Positions 1 through 9,034 of a stretch of DNA of 49,655 bases are shown here, in pieces. Both the position numbers and the translations under genes were made by a program. The number at the start of each line of letters is the position of its first letter. Positions within the stretch are counted from its first letter, which is position 1. The stretch is from JAQVYB01 sp964490935 (lineage in GTDB: Bacteria > Verrucomicrobiota > Kiritimatiellia > RZYC01), in the NCBI GenBank assembly GCA_964490935.1, contig CAZBEO010000016.1:1-49655 (forward strand), read 5' to 3'. The notes under the pieces are model-generated. The model saw only the letters and a program-made list of their open reading frames with translations. It did no database searches and was not told where the DNA came from.

Positions 1-1
1 G

Positions 2-655
2 GAATCCGGCTTTGATATCTGGTTAACCTATCATAGCAATCACGAGGCGGCAGAAGAGGTGCGATCGTTGATTACGGGTATGGGTCGTACCTGCGAGCTG
101 TTTTCTTTTGATGTGGGGGATTATGAGGCTGCGCAGGCTGCCTTGGGTGAGCGCGTTCAGACGACGGTTCCTTATGCCGTGGTGTTTAGTGCCGGCATTG
201 CGCGGGATAATCTGTTGGTTTGGATGTCGCGCGAGGAGTGGGAATCCGTCATCAACACGAATTTGAATGGGTTTTATAATGTGATTCACACGGTGTTGTT
301 TTCGATGTTGAGTAAGAAGCGGGGGCGCATTGTTCTGATCTCATCTGTATCTGGTCAGAGTGGGCATGCGGGGCAGGTGAATTATTCGGCATCCAAGGCC
401 GGTTTAATTGGTGCGGCCAAGGCGTTGGCCCGGGAAGTCGGACGTAAAAATATTTTGGTTAATGTGGTTTCGCCCGGCGTGATTGAAACCGAAATGACGG
501 CAGAGGTGCCCCGCGATAAGATTCTTCCGCTGATTCCTCAACAACGGTTTGGTACGCCGGAAGAGGTTGCCTCGGTCGTGAACTATCTTTGTACGGATGA
601 GCCCTCTTATATCCACGGTCAGGTTATTGGCGTTAATGGCGGATTGGCAATATAG
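2..655 (+). CDS. 3-oxoacyl-ACP reductase (FabG-like SDR), 5' end cut by the window edge
   Basis: This is a short-chain dehydrogenase expected to reduce 3-ketoacyl-ACP to 3-hydroxyacyl-ACP with NAD(P)H in the cytoplasm. The frame is open from base 2 with no start codon, and it begins inside the Rossmann fold, so the GxxxGIG cofactor motif lies outside the window. The GTG at 59 is an internal codon, not the start. Visible motifs are the NNAG equivalent (FSAGIAR), the catalytic Ser in VLISSVSG, the Tyr-Lys pair in NYSASKAG, and the PG motif in VSPGVIETEM. The C-terminus ends normally for the family (GQVIGVNGGLAI). The next gene starts 6 bases downstream. In APE-type clusters this step supplies the hydroxyacyl substrate for a dehydratase, here probably the hot-dog domain encoded at 4475-5941. 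The enzyme class is clear; dedication to this pathway is inferred from the operon. Confidence 0.93.
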   Translation, partial: ESGFDIWLTYHSNHEAAEEVRSLITGMGRTCELFSFDVGDYEAAQAALGERVQTTVPYAVVFSAGIARDNLLVWMSREEWESVINTNLNGFYNVIHTVLFSMLSKKRGRIVLISSVSGQSGHAGQVNYSASKAGLIGAAKALAREVGRKNILVNVVSPGVIETEMTAEVPRDKILPLIPQQRFGTPEEVASVVNYLCTDEPSYIHGQVIGVNGGLAI

Positions 656-661
656 GTTGTT

Positions 662-2143
662 ATGGCACGATACGACGACATTGTAGTGGGCAGCGGGATG
701 GGCGGATTAACGGCGGCCCTGTTGCTGGGTATGAACCGCCATAAGGTGCTTTTGCTGGAAAAGGCACCTCGAATCGGCGGGTGCATGCAATGCTTTAAAC
801 GCCAGGGGGTCAGCTTTGATGTTGGCTTTCACTTTACTGCCGGGCTTACCGCATCCGGCCTGCTGGATCAGGCCTTTCGGTTATTAGGGGTCCGCGATGC
901 GATTTCACCTGAATTCACTCACTCGAAAAGCGCCAGCCGCCTGGTTTTTGAATCCGAGAACCGGGTTTTTGACTTGCCTGTCGGCGAAGACATCTTTCGG
1001 GCCGAATGTAAGAAATATTTTCCGGCAGAGGCTGGTGCCGTTGATCGCTATTTTGAAATGGCTCATCATGTATGTGATTCCAGTCCGGGGATGAGTTTTG
1101 ACAAGCTGGAGACCTTTGGCCATTCGCTGGATGAAGATTTTGTGAGTTTACGCACGGTGCTGGATGGATTAAGCGATAACATCCAATTCAAAACAGTGCT
1201 AAGTGCCTATGGCATTTGCTATGGGGTTAGTCCCTCGCAAATCAGTTTTGCCAATCATGCTCGAGTGACGCTTGGTTTACATGAATCGTTGGCACGCGTT
1301 GCGCGGGGTGGAGAAGCAATTATCGAGGCCTTTCGCGAGCAGCTTGAGCGGGTTGATGTTGAAATACGTTGTAACACGCACATCGCCGAATTGGCGGATA
1401 TCTCTCAAAAGCGGGCCGGGCGGTTTGTGTTGAATACGGGGGAAGAACTTGAGGCGGAACGTTGTATATTAACCGTACATCCAGCGGAAATTATGAAACT
1501 ACTGCCGGAGCAATCGGTCTCCAAGGCCTTTGCCAATCGCGTGAATGCCTATGAGCCTTCCATTGGATTTTTTACCGTATATGCGTGCAGTCAGCCCAAT
1601 GCCGATCTTTCGTTGGATGGAGCCATGGTGGAGCTTATCTGCACGGATGATGATATAGAGCAATCATTCAATCCCGCCTCTTCCAAAAGGCCACTCATGT
1701 TACTGCATCACCCGGCAGGCGGGCAGCAGGTGATGAATGTATCGGAAATTTCATTCTGGGAAGATGTGGCCGCCTGGAAAGACTCGCGCACAGGTCACCG
1801 ATCCTCAGAATATAACGACTATAAAATGAAAAAGACCGATGAGATACGCACTCGGATACTCAAGCGTTATCCCGATTGCCGAGATAGCCTGAAGATACTG
1901 GACTCCGCCTCGATGTTGACGTACCGCGATTATATGTCCACGCCTTACGGTGCGGTGTACGGAGTAAAGCAGAAGATTGGTCAGTTCAACCTAGTGGGTG
2001 CTTTGCCGATCCGCAATCTTTATGCGGCGGGTCAAAGCGCTGGTTTGCCGGGGATTTTGGGTGTCATAATGACTTCGGTCATGGTAGTACGCGGCATCGT
2101 TGGTCCTGACCATTTCTCGGCATTGATTGAGGAGCGATTATGA
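662..2143 (+). CDS. FAD-dependent oxidoreductase of the phytoene desaturase / carotenoid isomerase / retinol saturase family
   Basis: This 493-residue flavoprotein has an N-terminal dinucleotide-binding motif (VVGSGMGGLTAA, about residues 9-20) followed by the LLLEK strand and the GG motif (RIGGCMQCF). The DVGFHFTAG segment resembles CrtI/CrtISO and retinol saturase proteins. The C-terminal FAD-contact region is NLYAAGQSAGLPGILG. Members desaturate, isomerise or saturate conjugated polyenes, so a polyene chain is a plausible substrate. It starts 6 bases after the ketoreductase stop and its TGA overlaps the ATG of the next ketosynthase, indicating translational coupling. Such an enzyme is not part of the best-known APE gene sets, but similar desaturase-like proteins occur in loci proposed for ladderane synthesis. 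The reaction direction cannot be read from sequence. Confidence 0.88.
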   Translation: MARYDDIVVGSGMGGLTAALLLGMNRHKVLLLEKAPRIGGCMQCFKRQGVSFDVGFHFTAGLTASGLLDQAFRLLGVRDAISPEFTHSKSASRLVFESENRVFDLPVGEDIFRAECKKYFPAEAGAVDRYFEMAHHVCDSSPGMSFDKLETFGHSLDEDFVSLRTVLDGLSDNIQFKTVLSAYGICYGVSPSQISFANHARVTLGLHESLARVARGGEAIIEAFREQLERVDVEIRCNTHIAELADISQKRAGRFVLNTGEELEAERCILTVHPAEIMKLLPEQSVSKAFANRVNAYEPSIGFFTVYACSQPNADLSLDGAMVELICTDDDIEQSFNPASSKRPLMLLHHPAGGQQVMNVSEISFWEDVAAWKDSRTGHRSSEYNDYKMKKTDEIRTRILKRYPDCRDSLKILDSASMLTYRDYMSTPYGAVYGVKQKIGQFNLVGALPIRNLYAAGQSAGLPGILGVIMTSVMVVRGIVGPDHFSALIEERL

Positions 2144-3378
2144 CATTAAAGAGAGCGGTTATAACGGGAATCGGGTGTGTATCGCCCTTGGGCCGTGATG
2201 TGTCTGCGCTGATCGCTGGATTGGCTGCGGGCAAAAGTGCGGCCAAGTATATGGAAGAATACAAACAATACATCGGCTTGCGCAGTTTGATTGCGGCCCC
2301 TGCTGAATTGGTTGATGAAAAAAAGATCCCGCGTAAGGATCGTCGTTCCATGAGCCGGATGAGTATCTTTTCGGTGCAGGCGGCCGAGGAGGCCTTGGCC
2401 GATGCCGGGCTGGCTGTTGCTGATCTGCTTCCTGGCGGTATGGGGTGCGTGATCGGATCAACGGTGGGCAGCATGAATACCATGTCCGCCACCTTTGAGA
2501 CGATGCTGCCTGATTTTGACTTGAACCAAATGACGGCGATGCAATTTTTTCAGGTCATTTCGCATACGGCAGTTATGAATGTCGCCCAATATCTGGGGAT
2601 TACCGGTTCGGTATGGGCCCCTTCCGGTGCTTGTGCTTCAGGATTGCAGTCCGTCGGAATGGGGTATGATCTGATTCGGTTGGGACGCCAAAAAGCGGTT
2701 TTGTGTGGTGGCACAGAGGAGTTGCATCCCACGGTAACCGGGTCCTTTGATGTCCTTTATGCGGCCTCAACAGGATATAATGACAATCCGACGAAGGCAT
2801 CGCGTCCGTTCGACCGCGATCGCGACGGCCTGATTTGTGGAGAGGGCAGCGGCATGCTGCTGGTGGAGGAATATGAACACGCCAAAGCGCGCCAAGCCAA
2901 AATTTATGCGGAAATTCTTGGCTTTGAAACGTGTGGAAGTGGGGAGCATATCAGTCAGTCCAGTCGAGCGGCCATGAGTCGCTGCATGGGAGGTGCCTTG
3001 AAACAGGCTGGGCTACGGGTTGAAGATATTGACTATATCAATGCACACGCGACCTCAACGGTTCATGGTGACAAAGAAGAAGCCGCCGCGATTGGGGGCC
3101 TATTCGGCAATTCCGTGCCGGTAAGCAGCATGAAAGGCAACATTGGGCACACACTGGGCGCATCCGGTGCCATTGAATTGATCATTTCGCTTGTCATGAT
3201 GAAACAGTCCGTTATTTTCCCCACCCTGAATTTGGAACACATTGATCCGGATTGTAATGCCATCCATCACGTGGTCGAAACCAGAGAACAGCAGATACGT
3301 TGTCTGCTGAAGAATGCTTTTGCATTTGGCGGGATCAATGCGACCCTTGTTTGTGCCGGTTTAGATAATGGAGTATGA
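2140..3378 (+). CDS. beta-ketoacyl-ACP synthase (KAS II / FabF-like)
   Basis: This 412-residue condensing enzyme extends acyl-ACP chains by decarboxylative condensation with malonyl-ACP. The complete Cys-His-His triad is visible: Cys165 in GACASGL, His303 in NAHATST and His337 in GNIGHTLGASG. Length and spacing match the FabF family. The ATG overlaps the preceding stop (ATGA), and its own stop overlaps the start of the ACP gene, so oxidoreductase, ketosynthase and ACP are coupled. It is the first of three ketosynthase-fold genes in the cluster and is followed immediately by the dedicated carrier protein, so it is probably one of the elongating ketosynthases for the polyene. A general housekeeping FabF role is less likely given the context. 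Confidence 0.95.
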   Translation: MTLKRAVITGIGCVSPLGRDVSALIAGLAAGKSAAKYMEEYKQYIGLRSLIAAPAELVDEKKIPRKDRRSMSRMSIFSVQAAEEALADAGLAVADLLPGGMGCVIGSTVGSMNTMSATFETMLPDFDLNQMTAMQFFQVISHTAVMNVAQYLGITGSVWAPSGACASGLQSVGMGYDLIRLGRQKAVLCGGTEELHPTVTGSFDVLYAASTGYNDNPTKASRPFDRDRDGLICGEGSGMLLVEEYEHAKARQAKIYAEILGFETCGSGEHISQSSRAAMSRCMGGALKQAGLRVEDIDYINAHATSTVHGDKEEAAAIGGLFGNSVPVSSMKGNIGHTLGASGAIELIISLVMMKQSVIFPTLNLEHIDPDCNAIHHVVETREQQIRCLLKNAFAFGGINATLVCAGLDNGV

Positions 3379-3653
3379 AGACTATGAAGATGACGAAAGC
3401 AGAAGTGACAGCCATAACCAACAAGGTTTTTGTTGAGTCGTTTGAGCTGGATGAAAAGGACCTGACGCCGGAGGCCCTTGTTTTTGACGACCTTGGGTTG
3501 GATAGTCTGGACACGGTCGATTTGGTTGTAGCGTTACAGCAGAAATTCAGTGTCAAGATTCGCGATGATGAACGGGTGCGCTCTATTCGCACATTAGATG
3601 ACGTGGTTGAGTTTATCCTGACCATTCAGCAGGAGATGGCGGCAGACCAGTGA
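3375..3653 (+). CDS. acyl carrier protein
   Basis: A 92-residue acidic four-helix carrier protein. The phosphopantetheine attachment site is Ser44 in DDLGLDSLDTVDL, the classical DSL motif. The first ATG overlaps the preceding TGA. In-frame ATG codons at 3384 and 3390 are alternatives, and a GGAG-like element precedes 3375. It probably tethers the growing chain for the two ketosynthases, the ketoreductase and the dehydratase domain of this operon. APE loci usually carry two dedicated ACPs; only one lies in this window, so a second may sit upstream of the left edge. Confidence 0.95.
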   Translation: MKTMKMTKAEVTAITNKVFVESFELDEKDLTPEALVFDDLGLDSLDTVDLVVALQQKFSVKIRDDERVRSIRTLDDVVEFILTIQQEMAADQ

Positions 3654-3657
3654 TGCC

Positions 3658-4488
3658 GTGCTGCTTGATAGGCGGCGCGTGCTGGACCAGATCGAATGGC
3701 GTACTGATATGATTTATTACCTGAAATGTATCTATCTGAATGTAGCGTTTTATTTCGGATTTGTACTTTTCACGGTGTTGGGCATTCCGCTGATGGTTCT
3801 CGGAGTTCTGCCGTTTGCGCTGAGTCGCCCCCACCTCGCCGGCATGGCACTCTTTCGGCGGGCCATTTGCTGGTATGGAAATATTATTACCTTTATGGCG
3901 CGTCCCTTTGTTCGGGTGACTTGTAAGAATCTAGAGCCCGGGGCGTTGGCCCCTCCGTATATTATCGTCTGTAATCACCGCTCGGCGTCCGATGGATTTA
4001 TGATGGCCAGTTTGGCTGCTGCCGGGATACATACCAATACAGTGCAGGTGGTGAATCGCTGGCCTTTTCGAATCCCAATTCTTGGCGCGCTCGCCCGGTG
4101 CGCAGGGTATTTAAGTATAAACGAAATGACCTTTGACGAATTTTCAGCCCAGGCGACGCAACTGCTTCGAGAGGGTGTTTCCATCATCTCGTTTCCAGAA
4201 GGAACCCGCTCGGCCACCGGTAAAATGGGGTCCTTTCGCGGTGGAATATTTCGGCTGGCATTGAAAGCCGAGGTCCCTATTATCATGTGCTGCATATCCG
4301 GCAATGAGAACATTCCGCACAAGGGGTCGCTGATTCTTCATCCCGGTGACATCACCATTCTTCGAATGCCTGCACTGCTTCCGGAGCAATACCGCGATAT
4401 GTCGGTCTTGAAATTAAAGGCCACGGTCTGGGAAACCATGAACGAAACAGTGGCCAAGCTGGATGAGGGGAGCTATGAGCTGCAGTAG
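3658..4488 (+). CDS. PlsC-type 1-acylglycerol-3-phosphate acyltransferase-like protein
   Basis: A membrane-associated acyltransferase of up to 276 residues. The family motifs are present: HX4D as NHRSASDG (His107, Asp112) and the acyl-acceptor motif FPEGTRSATG (from residue 179). An N-terminal hydrophobic segment (LNVAFYFGFVLFTVLGIPLMV) anchors it in the inner membrane. The GTG at 3658 is 4 bases after the ACP stop. An in-frame ATG at 3709 just before the membrane segment is an equally credible start and would give 259 residues. Neither start has a clear Shine-Dalgarno sequence. In APE clusters an acyltransferase of this kind is thought to move the finished chain from ACP to a lipid or glycolipid acceptor. 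The acceptor here is unknown. Confidence 0.88.
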   Translation: MLLDRRRVLDQIEWRTDMIYYLKCIYLNVAFYFGFVLFTVLGIPLMVLGVLPFALSRPHLAGMALFRRAICWYGNIITFMARPFVRVTCKNLEPGALAPPYIIVCNHRSASDGFMMASLAAAGIHTNTVQVVNRWPFRIPILGALARCAGYLSINEMTFDEFSAQATQLLREGVSIISFPEGTRSATGKMGSFRGGIFRLALKAEVPIIMCCISGNENIPHKGSLILHPGDITILRMPALLPEQYRDMSVLKLKATVWETMNETVAKLDEGSYELQ

Positions 4489-5941
4489 TTGTCTTGGAGA
4501 ATTTGAATTTACGCCGGAAGAAATAGAAGCAATTGCTGCCCGTGGCGGCCTGTTGTCCCTGGAAATAGAATGCAGCCTGGTTTGCAATTATCGCTGTCGT
4601 TATTGCTACGTGCAGGATAGCCTGGTCCACACGAATGAACTGACTTCAGAGGAAATGCGCGACGTGGTCATGCAGGCGAAGGCGCTGGGGGCACGCAAAA
4701 TCATTATTCTGGGCGGGGAGCCCATGATATACCCAGGCATTATGGAGTTGATTGAGTTTATTGACGCCCAGGATATGCAGACGGAAGTTTTTACGAATGG
4801 GAGCAATTTGTCGGAAGCGCGCGCCATGCAGTTGGCCAAAGCGAATGTGCGCGTCGTGCTCAAGATGAATTCATTCAATCCGGCGGTTCAAAATGACTTG
4901 GCGGGGCATGAGGGTGCTTTTGATAACATACAGGCCGCGCTAGCCAACCTGAAAAAAGCGGGCTATCCATCGTCTAAACAATTTCTGGCCATCAGCACCG
5001 TGATCTGTCAGTCGAACATCGAAGAGTTACCTCAAATCTGGAAATGGGCACGGGATCAAGAGATTGAACCGTATGTGGAGATGATAACGCCGCAGGGACA
5101 TGCCCGGCAAAATAAAGCGTTGGACGTTTCGTCGGAACGGGTGCAGCAGTTGTTTGAGGTTATTGCAGAACTGGACCGCACCAACTACAAGCGAACATGG
5201 ACTCCACAACCTCCACTGGTAGGCAATAAATGTTTGCGTCACCAGTATTCCTGTCTGGTTAATTCGCAGGGAGAGGTCATGCCCTGCGTGGGTGTGACCA
5301 TTCCGTTGGGAAACATCCGTGAACAGCCATTGGCCGACATCCTTCAGGAAAGCGAGGTGATGCAGGATTTACGGAATTATCGGCAGAGGATCAAGGGCCC
5401 CTGCGCGGCATGCGAAAAGGCTTCGCATTGTTATGGGTGTCGGGGTGCGGCCTATCAGCTTACGGGTGACTACCTGGCCTCGGACCCATTATGCTGGCGA
5501 AATATTGAACGTCAGGATGCCATTTCCTGCCTGCCTATCGCTGTGGAGCAATTGATTCCGCAACGAGACGGCATGTGTTTGATTGATGAATTGGTGTCTG
5601 TGGAGGAACGACGCGGAACAGCGCGGGCAAAGATCAGCGAGACGTGTCTATTTGTTGATGAACAAGGTGATTTAGATGAAGTGGCCTTCTTTGAAATGGT
5701 GGCTCAGGCGGCTGCCGCCTATGAAGGTTTTCGGACAAATCGTTTTGACGATCAGCGCATCCAGGGATACTTGCTGGGTGCCCGGAATTTTAAACTATTC
5801 AAACGGGCCCATGTGGGCGATCGGTTGACGATTTCCGCCACGAAGCAAGCTGAGTTCGGCGAGTTCTCGATCATCCGGGGAGAAATCCGCCGGGACGAGG
5901 TGTTGTTGGCAGAAGGCGATATTAAGATTTGGCATAAGTAA
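4475..5941 (+). CDS. radical SAM/SPASM protein fused to a C-terminal hot-dog 3-hydroxyacyl-ACP dehydratase-like domain
   Basis: The start is placed at 4475, where GAGGGGAG precedes the ATG, giving 488 residues and a 14-base overlap with the acyltransferase. Residues about 28-240 form a radical SAM core with the cluster-binding CX3CX2C at Cys37, Cys41 and Cys44, followed by the GGEP motif. Residues about 253-340 carry a Cys-rich SPASM-like segment (CLRHQYSC, PCVGV, PCAACEKASHCYGC) for auxiliary iron-sulfur clusters. From about residue 350 the sequence changes to a hot-dog fold resembling FabZ or ApeP/ApeI dehydratases: LIPQRDGMCLID corresponds to the FabZ LLPHR region, with Gln363 where FabZ has its catalytic His, and FFEMVAQAAAAYEG carries the conserved acidic residue (Glu407). 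No separate dehydratase gene is visible, so this domain may supply that step. The fusion is unusual; the radical chemistry is unknown. Confidence 0.86.
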   Translation: MSCSSCLGEFEFTPEEIEAIAARGGLLSLEIECSLVCNYRCRYCYVQDSLVHTNELTSEEMRDVVMQAKALGARKIIILGGEPMIYPGIMELIEFIDAQDMQTEVFTNGSNLSEARAMQLAKANVRVVLKMNSFNPAVQNDLAGHEGAFDNIQAALANLKKAGYPSSKQFLAISTVICQSNIEELPQIWKWARDQEIEPYVEMITPQGHARQNKALDVSSERVQQLFEVIAELDRTNYKRTWTPQPPLVGNKCLRHQYSCLVNSQGEVMPCVGVTIPLGNIREQPLADILQESEVMQDLRNYRQRIKGPCAACEKASHCYGCRGAAYQLTGDYLASDPLCWRNIERQDAISCLPIAVEQLIPQRDGMCLIDELVSVEERRGTARAKISETCLFVDEQGDLDEVAFFEMVAQAAAAYEGFRTNRFDDQRIQGYLLGARNFKLFKRAHVGDRLTISATKQAEFGEFSIIRGEIRRDEVLLAEGDIKIWHK

Positions 5942-6642
5942 TGGACGCGAGAGTCTGTACGTATGATTGGATGACCATGAGAAAAAGTTATATCCTGATG
6001 ATTCGTCTTTTCTTTTGCTGGATGGCGATAGTGGGTAGCCAGGCTGCGGAACTTTCCACCTTGCCGCAACAGGATCAGGCGGTGTTGAGCCGTCTGGAAA
6101 AACAGTTCAGCGGAATTAAATCAATCAAGACGCATTTTACTCAGGAAAAGAAACTGGCGATCTTTGATAAGCCCATGGTGCTGCATGGCTGGATTGCTTT
6201 GGATAACGCGGGCCATTTTGCCTGGCATGTTCAGCATCCACTGAAATACTCCCTGGTGGTGGCGGATGGAGTCATCAGTCAATGGGATGAAGATTCCGGC
6301 AACGTCCAAAAAACGCGTTTATCGAATAATCCCGTGTTAGGGGTCGTTTTTGAGCAGCTTACGCGATGGTTTTCTGGGCAGTACGCCTCCTTTTCCGACA
6401 AATACAATCTAGTTGTGCAGCAGGAGAGTCCGACCATCATTTCCTTTAGCCCAAAACCCGACACCATGGAACACAAGGTTATTCAGCAGGTGGTCATCCA
6501 CTTTGCTGATGATGAACACTATTTGAATCAACTTGTTATCGATGAAGCGAGTGGAGACACCACGACGTTGATCTTTAAGGATACGCTGATCAATCCCGTA
6601 CTTCCTGAGACGACCTGGAGCATTCATGCGAATGGGAAGTAA
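5941..6642 (+). CDS. LolA-like outer-membrane carrier protein
   Basis: A periplasmic LolA-fold protein of up to 233 residues. After a hydrophobic signal peptide (core LMIRLFFCWMAIVG, likely cleavage after SQAA) the typical LolA opening appears (LEKQFSGIKSIKTHFTQEKKL), then GWIALDNAGHFAWHVQHP, matching the usual substrate-cavity strand order. The ATG at 5941 overlaps the preceding TAA, but ATGs at 5971 and 5977 give a more normal signal peptide, so the mature protein is better defined than the start. In APE operons a LolA-like protein is paired with an MMPL exporter and is thought to carry the lipidic product or its lipid-linked form across the periplasm. The same neighbours follow here. Confidence 0.87.
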   Translation: MDARVCTYDWMTMRKSYILMIRLFFCWMAIVGSQAAELSTLPQQDQAVLSRLEKQFSGIKSIKTHFTQEKKLAIFDKPMVLHGWIALDNAGHFAWHVQHPLKYSLVVADGVISQWDEDSGNVQKTRLSNNPVLGVVFEQLTRWFSGQYASFSDKYNLVVQQESPTIISFSPKPDTMEHKVIQQVVIHFADDEHYLNQLVIDEASGDTTTLIFKDTLINPVLPETTWSIHANGK

Positions 6643-9019
6643 TGTTTTTTGTGCGGTGTATGCGTTTATTCGGCAACGGAAGCAGCCGATACTCATGCTG
6701 TTGTTATCGATTACTGCTGCCGCAGTCGTTGGTTTATTCTTTATTCCATTTGAAGACTCACTGGACCCGATGCTTCCGGAAGATAGTGATGTACTGCACG
6801 CAAGCAAACTGTTGAGAGAGGCCAATCTAGCTGGTAAAGTTGTTCTTGAGTTAAGGGTTGAGGGAGACCCTCCAGCCGATGAAGGCTTTGTGCAGTCGAT
6901 TGATGAGTTGGCTGGCATGCTGAAACCACCTCTGGTCTCTCGTGTCATAACCGCCAAGGCAGGGCAGGGGATGATGGAGGATATTCAATTCTTCATCCAC
7001 AGCACCCCTTTTCTGATCGACAGCAATGAGCTGGTTGGCATTGATCAGCAGTTGACCCCAGCTGGCGTTAAACTCCATCTCAAGCAAATGTATCGCGAAT
7101 TACTTAAGCCACAAGGGTTCTTTATGGCTACGATGGCCCGCGCTGACCCTCTGCATATTCAGGGGCGGATTCTTGCCCGCATTCAGAAACTTTCTTCTTC
7201 CTTTGGCTATCGGGTTCTCATTAAAGAGGGGCATTTTGTCAGTGAGGATGGACGCCATGCCATGCTTATTCTGGAGACGCCTGTTAGTCTTACCGATAAC
7301 ACAGGCTCCCAGCAATTGCTGGCCTATCTGCAACGCTGCAGTTCGCAATTGCCCCCTTGGATAACCACATCGATTATTTGTGGGCATCAACACACGGTCA
7401 GCAATCAGAAGATTGTACAACAGGATATCCGACGCACATTCACCATTGCCGCCCTTGTTTTCTTAGTGCTGTTCTTTTTATTTTTTCGTGATGTGCGAGC
7501 GGTCTTTGTCTTTCTCATTCCTGTAGCAGCCGTTGCTGTTGCGATTAATATCGGATGGATATTCATGGGGCGCATTGCCATGTTGGTCGTTGGACTAAGC
7601 GCGTTTATTGCAGGAATCGCGATCGACTATGGCATTCATATCTTTATTGCCGTCAAAACTCACGGCAATGAATACCGCATCATTCAGCGCGTGACCCGAC
7701 CCATAACCCTCGGCGCACTGACCACCATGGGCGTTTTTGTTGCCTTCCTGTTTTCCAGTATCCCCGGCTATCGACAACTCGGACTCATCTCCTTGGTCAG
7801 CATTATTATTTCGTTGCTCTATGCCGTATTTGTATTGCCTTTATTCCTGAAAAAACACGCATCGGAGCGGTTAGGGAAATCCGTATTTCAAGGGCCAACC
7901 ATGCGATTTTCCAGGCGAGGACATGTCGCGATCATCCTGGTGTTTGCGGTTGTGCTTGGGACGGGCCTTATCTATGCGCCCAGGGTTGTTTTTGATAGTA
8001 ATCTTGCGCATCTGGATGGTGCGGCCCCCGCTATTATTGACGCGGAGAATCGTTTTTTTGAAACCTGGGGACGTGGCGTGGCCGATCAGGGATTGTTTGT
8101 TGTCACCCATCCTGATTATGCACAGGCCCTTGAAATTAATAATCGAATCTATCGGGCATTTTCCGAAGAATTGCCGACGGCGGATTTTGCAAATTTCGCC
8201 ATGCTCTGGCCGTCACCAGGGCAACAGCAATTCAACAGCGCCACCTGGACGGCCTTCTGGCAGGATGGCCGCGAGGAAAAATTGCGTGCACTCTTGAAGT
8301 CGGAAGGAGCTGAATTCCATTTTAGTGAGCAGGCCTTTACGCCCTTCTTTGAACACCTGTATCCCTCGTTGCCGTTTATGGATGAACCCGAAAGCAATCG
8401 TCTGTTTGCTGCATTGAAAGAGCGCTTTGTCCAGATTAAACCGGATGGCTTTCAGGTGGTTTCCTTTTTTCCTGACACCGAAGAAGTGGTTGCCGCATTG
8501 GAGGCCGCCAATACGGAACCTGCCCATACTTTTCTTATTTCCCGCAAGGTGCTGTACCGTGATTTTGCATCAATTATGAAACGTGAAATAACACGGGTAG
8601 CATTTATTGCTATTGCACTGGTCATCCTGGCCACCCTCCTGCTTATCCGTAATCTTCGCATGGCGTTGGTGGCCCTGGTTCCCGCCCTGACCGGTGTGGT
8701 GGGCATGCTTTCCGTTATCAACATGCTGCACCATCCGCTGAATGCAGCCAACTTGATTGCCGGTATTGTGGTGATTGGCCTCTGCATTGATTATGGCATT
8801 TTCATTATTTTCGCCTGCCAACGCCGGATGTCGGATGGAACGGGAGCCGCTGTCAGTCTATCCGCCGTAACCACTCTGGTGGGTGCCGGGGTGTTGCTTT
8901 TTGCAAATCATCCTGCGCTGTATTCGGTCGGCTTAACCTTGATTGCCGGAATTGCTTCCGGTTATCTAGCGGCGATGCTGGTGGTCCCTTCACTTTGTCT
9001 GGTGGATAGATCGTCATGA
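6626..9019 (+). CDS. MMPL/RND-family exporter
   Basis: A 797-residue inner-membrane transporter with the two-fold RND/MMPL layout: one membrane helix near residues 18-40, a large periplasmic domain to about 255, five helices to about 405, a helix near 430-450, a second periplasmic domain, and a final helix bundle from about 655 to the C-terminus. The fourth-helix regions contain FIAGIAIDYGIHIFIA and GIVVIGLCIDYGIFII, each with the Asp-Tyr-Gly core expected for proton coupling. The start overlaps the LolA-like gene by 17 bases (alternative ATG at 6632). Such proteins are standard members of APE loci and are presumed to lift the polyene lipid from the inner membrane to the LolA-like carrier. 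Confidence 0.93.
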   Translation: MRMGSNVFCAVYAFIRQRKQPILMLLLSITAAAVVGLFFIPFEDSLDPMLPEDSDVLHASKLLREANLAGKVVLELRVEGDPPADEGFVQSIDELAGMLKPPLVSRVITAKAGQGMMEDIQFFIHSTPFLIDSNELVGIDQQLTPAGVKLHLKQMYRELLKPQGFFMATMARADPLHIQGRILARIQKLSSSFGYRVLIKEGHFVSEDGRHAMLILETPVSLTDNTGSQQLLAYLQRCSSQLPPWITTSIICGHQHTVSNQKIVQQDIRRTFTIAALVFLVLFFLFFRDVRAVFVFLIPVAAVAVAINIGWIFMGRIAMLVVGLSAFIAGIAIDYGIHIFIAVKTHGNEYRIIQRVTRPITLGALTTMGVFVAFLFSSIPGYRQLGLISLVSIIISLLYAVFVLPLFLKKHASERLGKSVFQGPTMRFSRRGHVAIILVFAVVLGTGLIYAPRVVFDSNLAHLDGAAPAIIDAENRFFETWGRGVADQGLFVVTHPDYAQALEINNRIYRAFSEELPTADFANFAMLWPSPGQQQFNSATWTAFWQDGREEKLRALLKSEGAEFHFSEQAFTPFFEHLYPSLPFMDEPESNRLFAALKERFVQIKPDGFQVVSFFPDTEEVVAALEAANTEPAHTFLISRKVLYRDFASIMKREITRVAFIAIALVILATLLLIRNLRMALVALVPALTGVVGMLSVINMLHHPLNAANLIAGIVVIGLCIDYGIFIIFACQRRMSDGTGAAVSLSAVTTLVGAGVLLFANHPALYSVGLTLIAGIASGYLAAMLVVPSLCLVDRSS

Positions 9020-9034
9020 AAGGTAGAAGGATGA

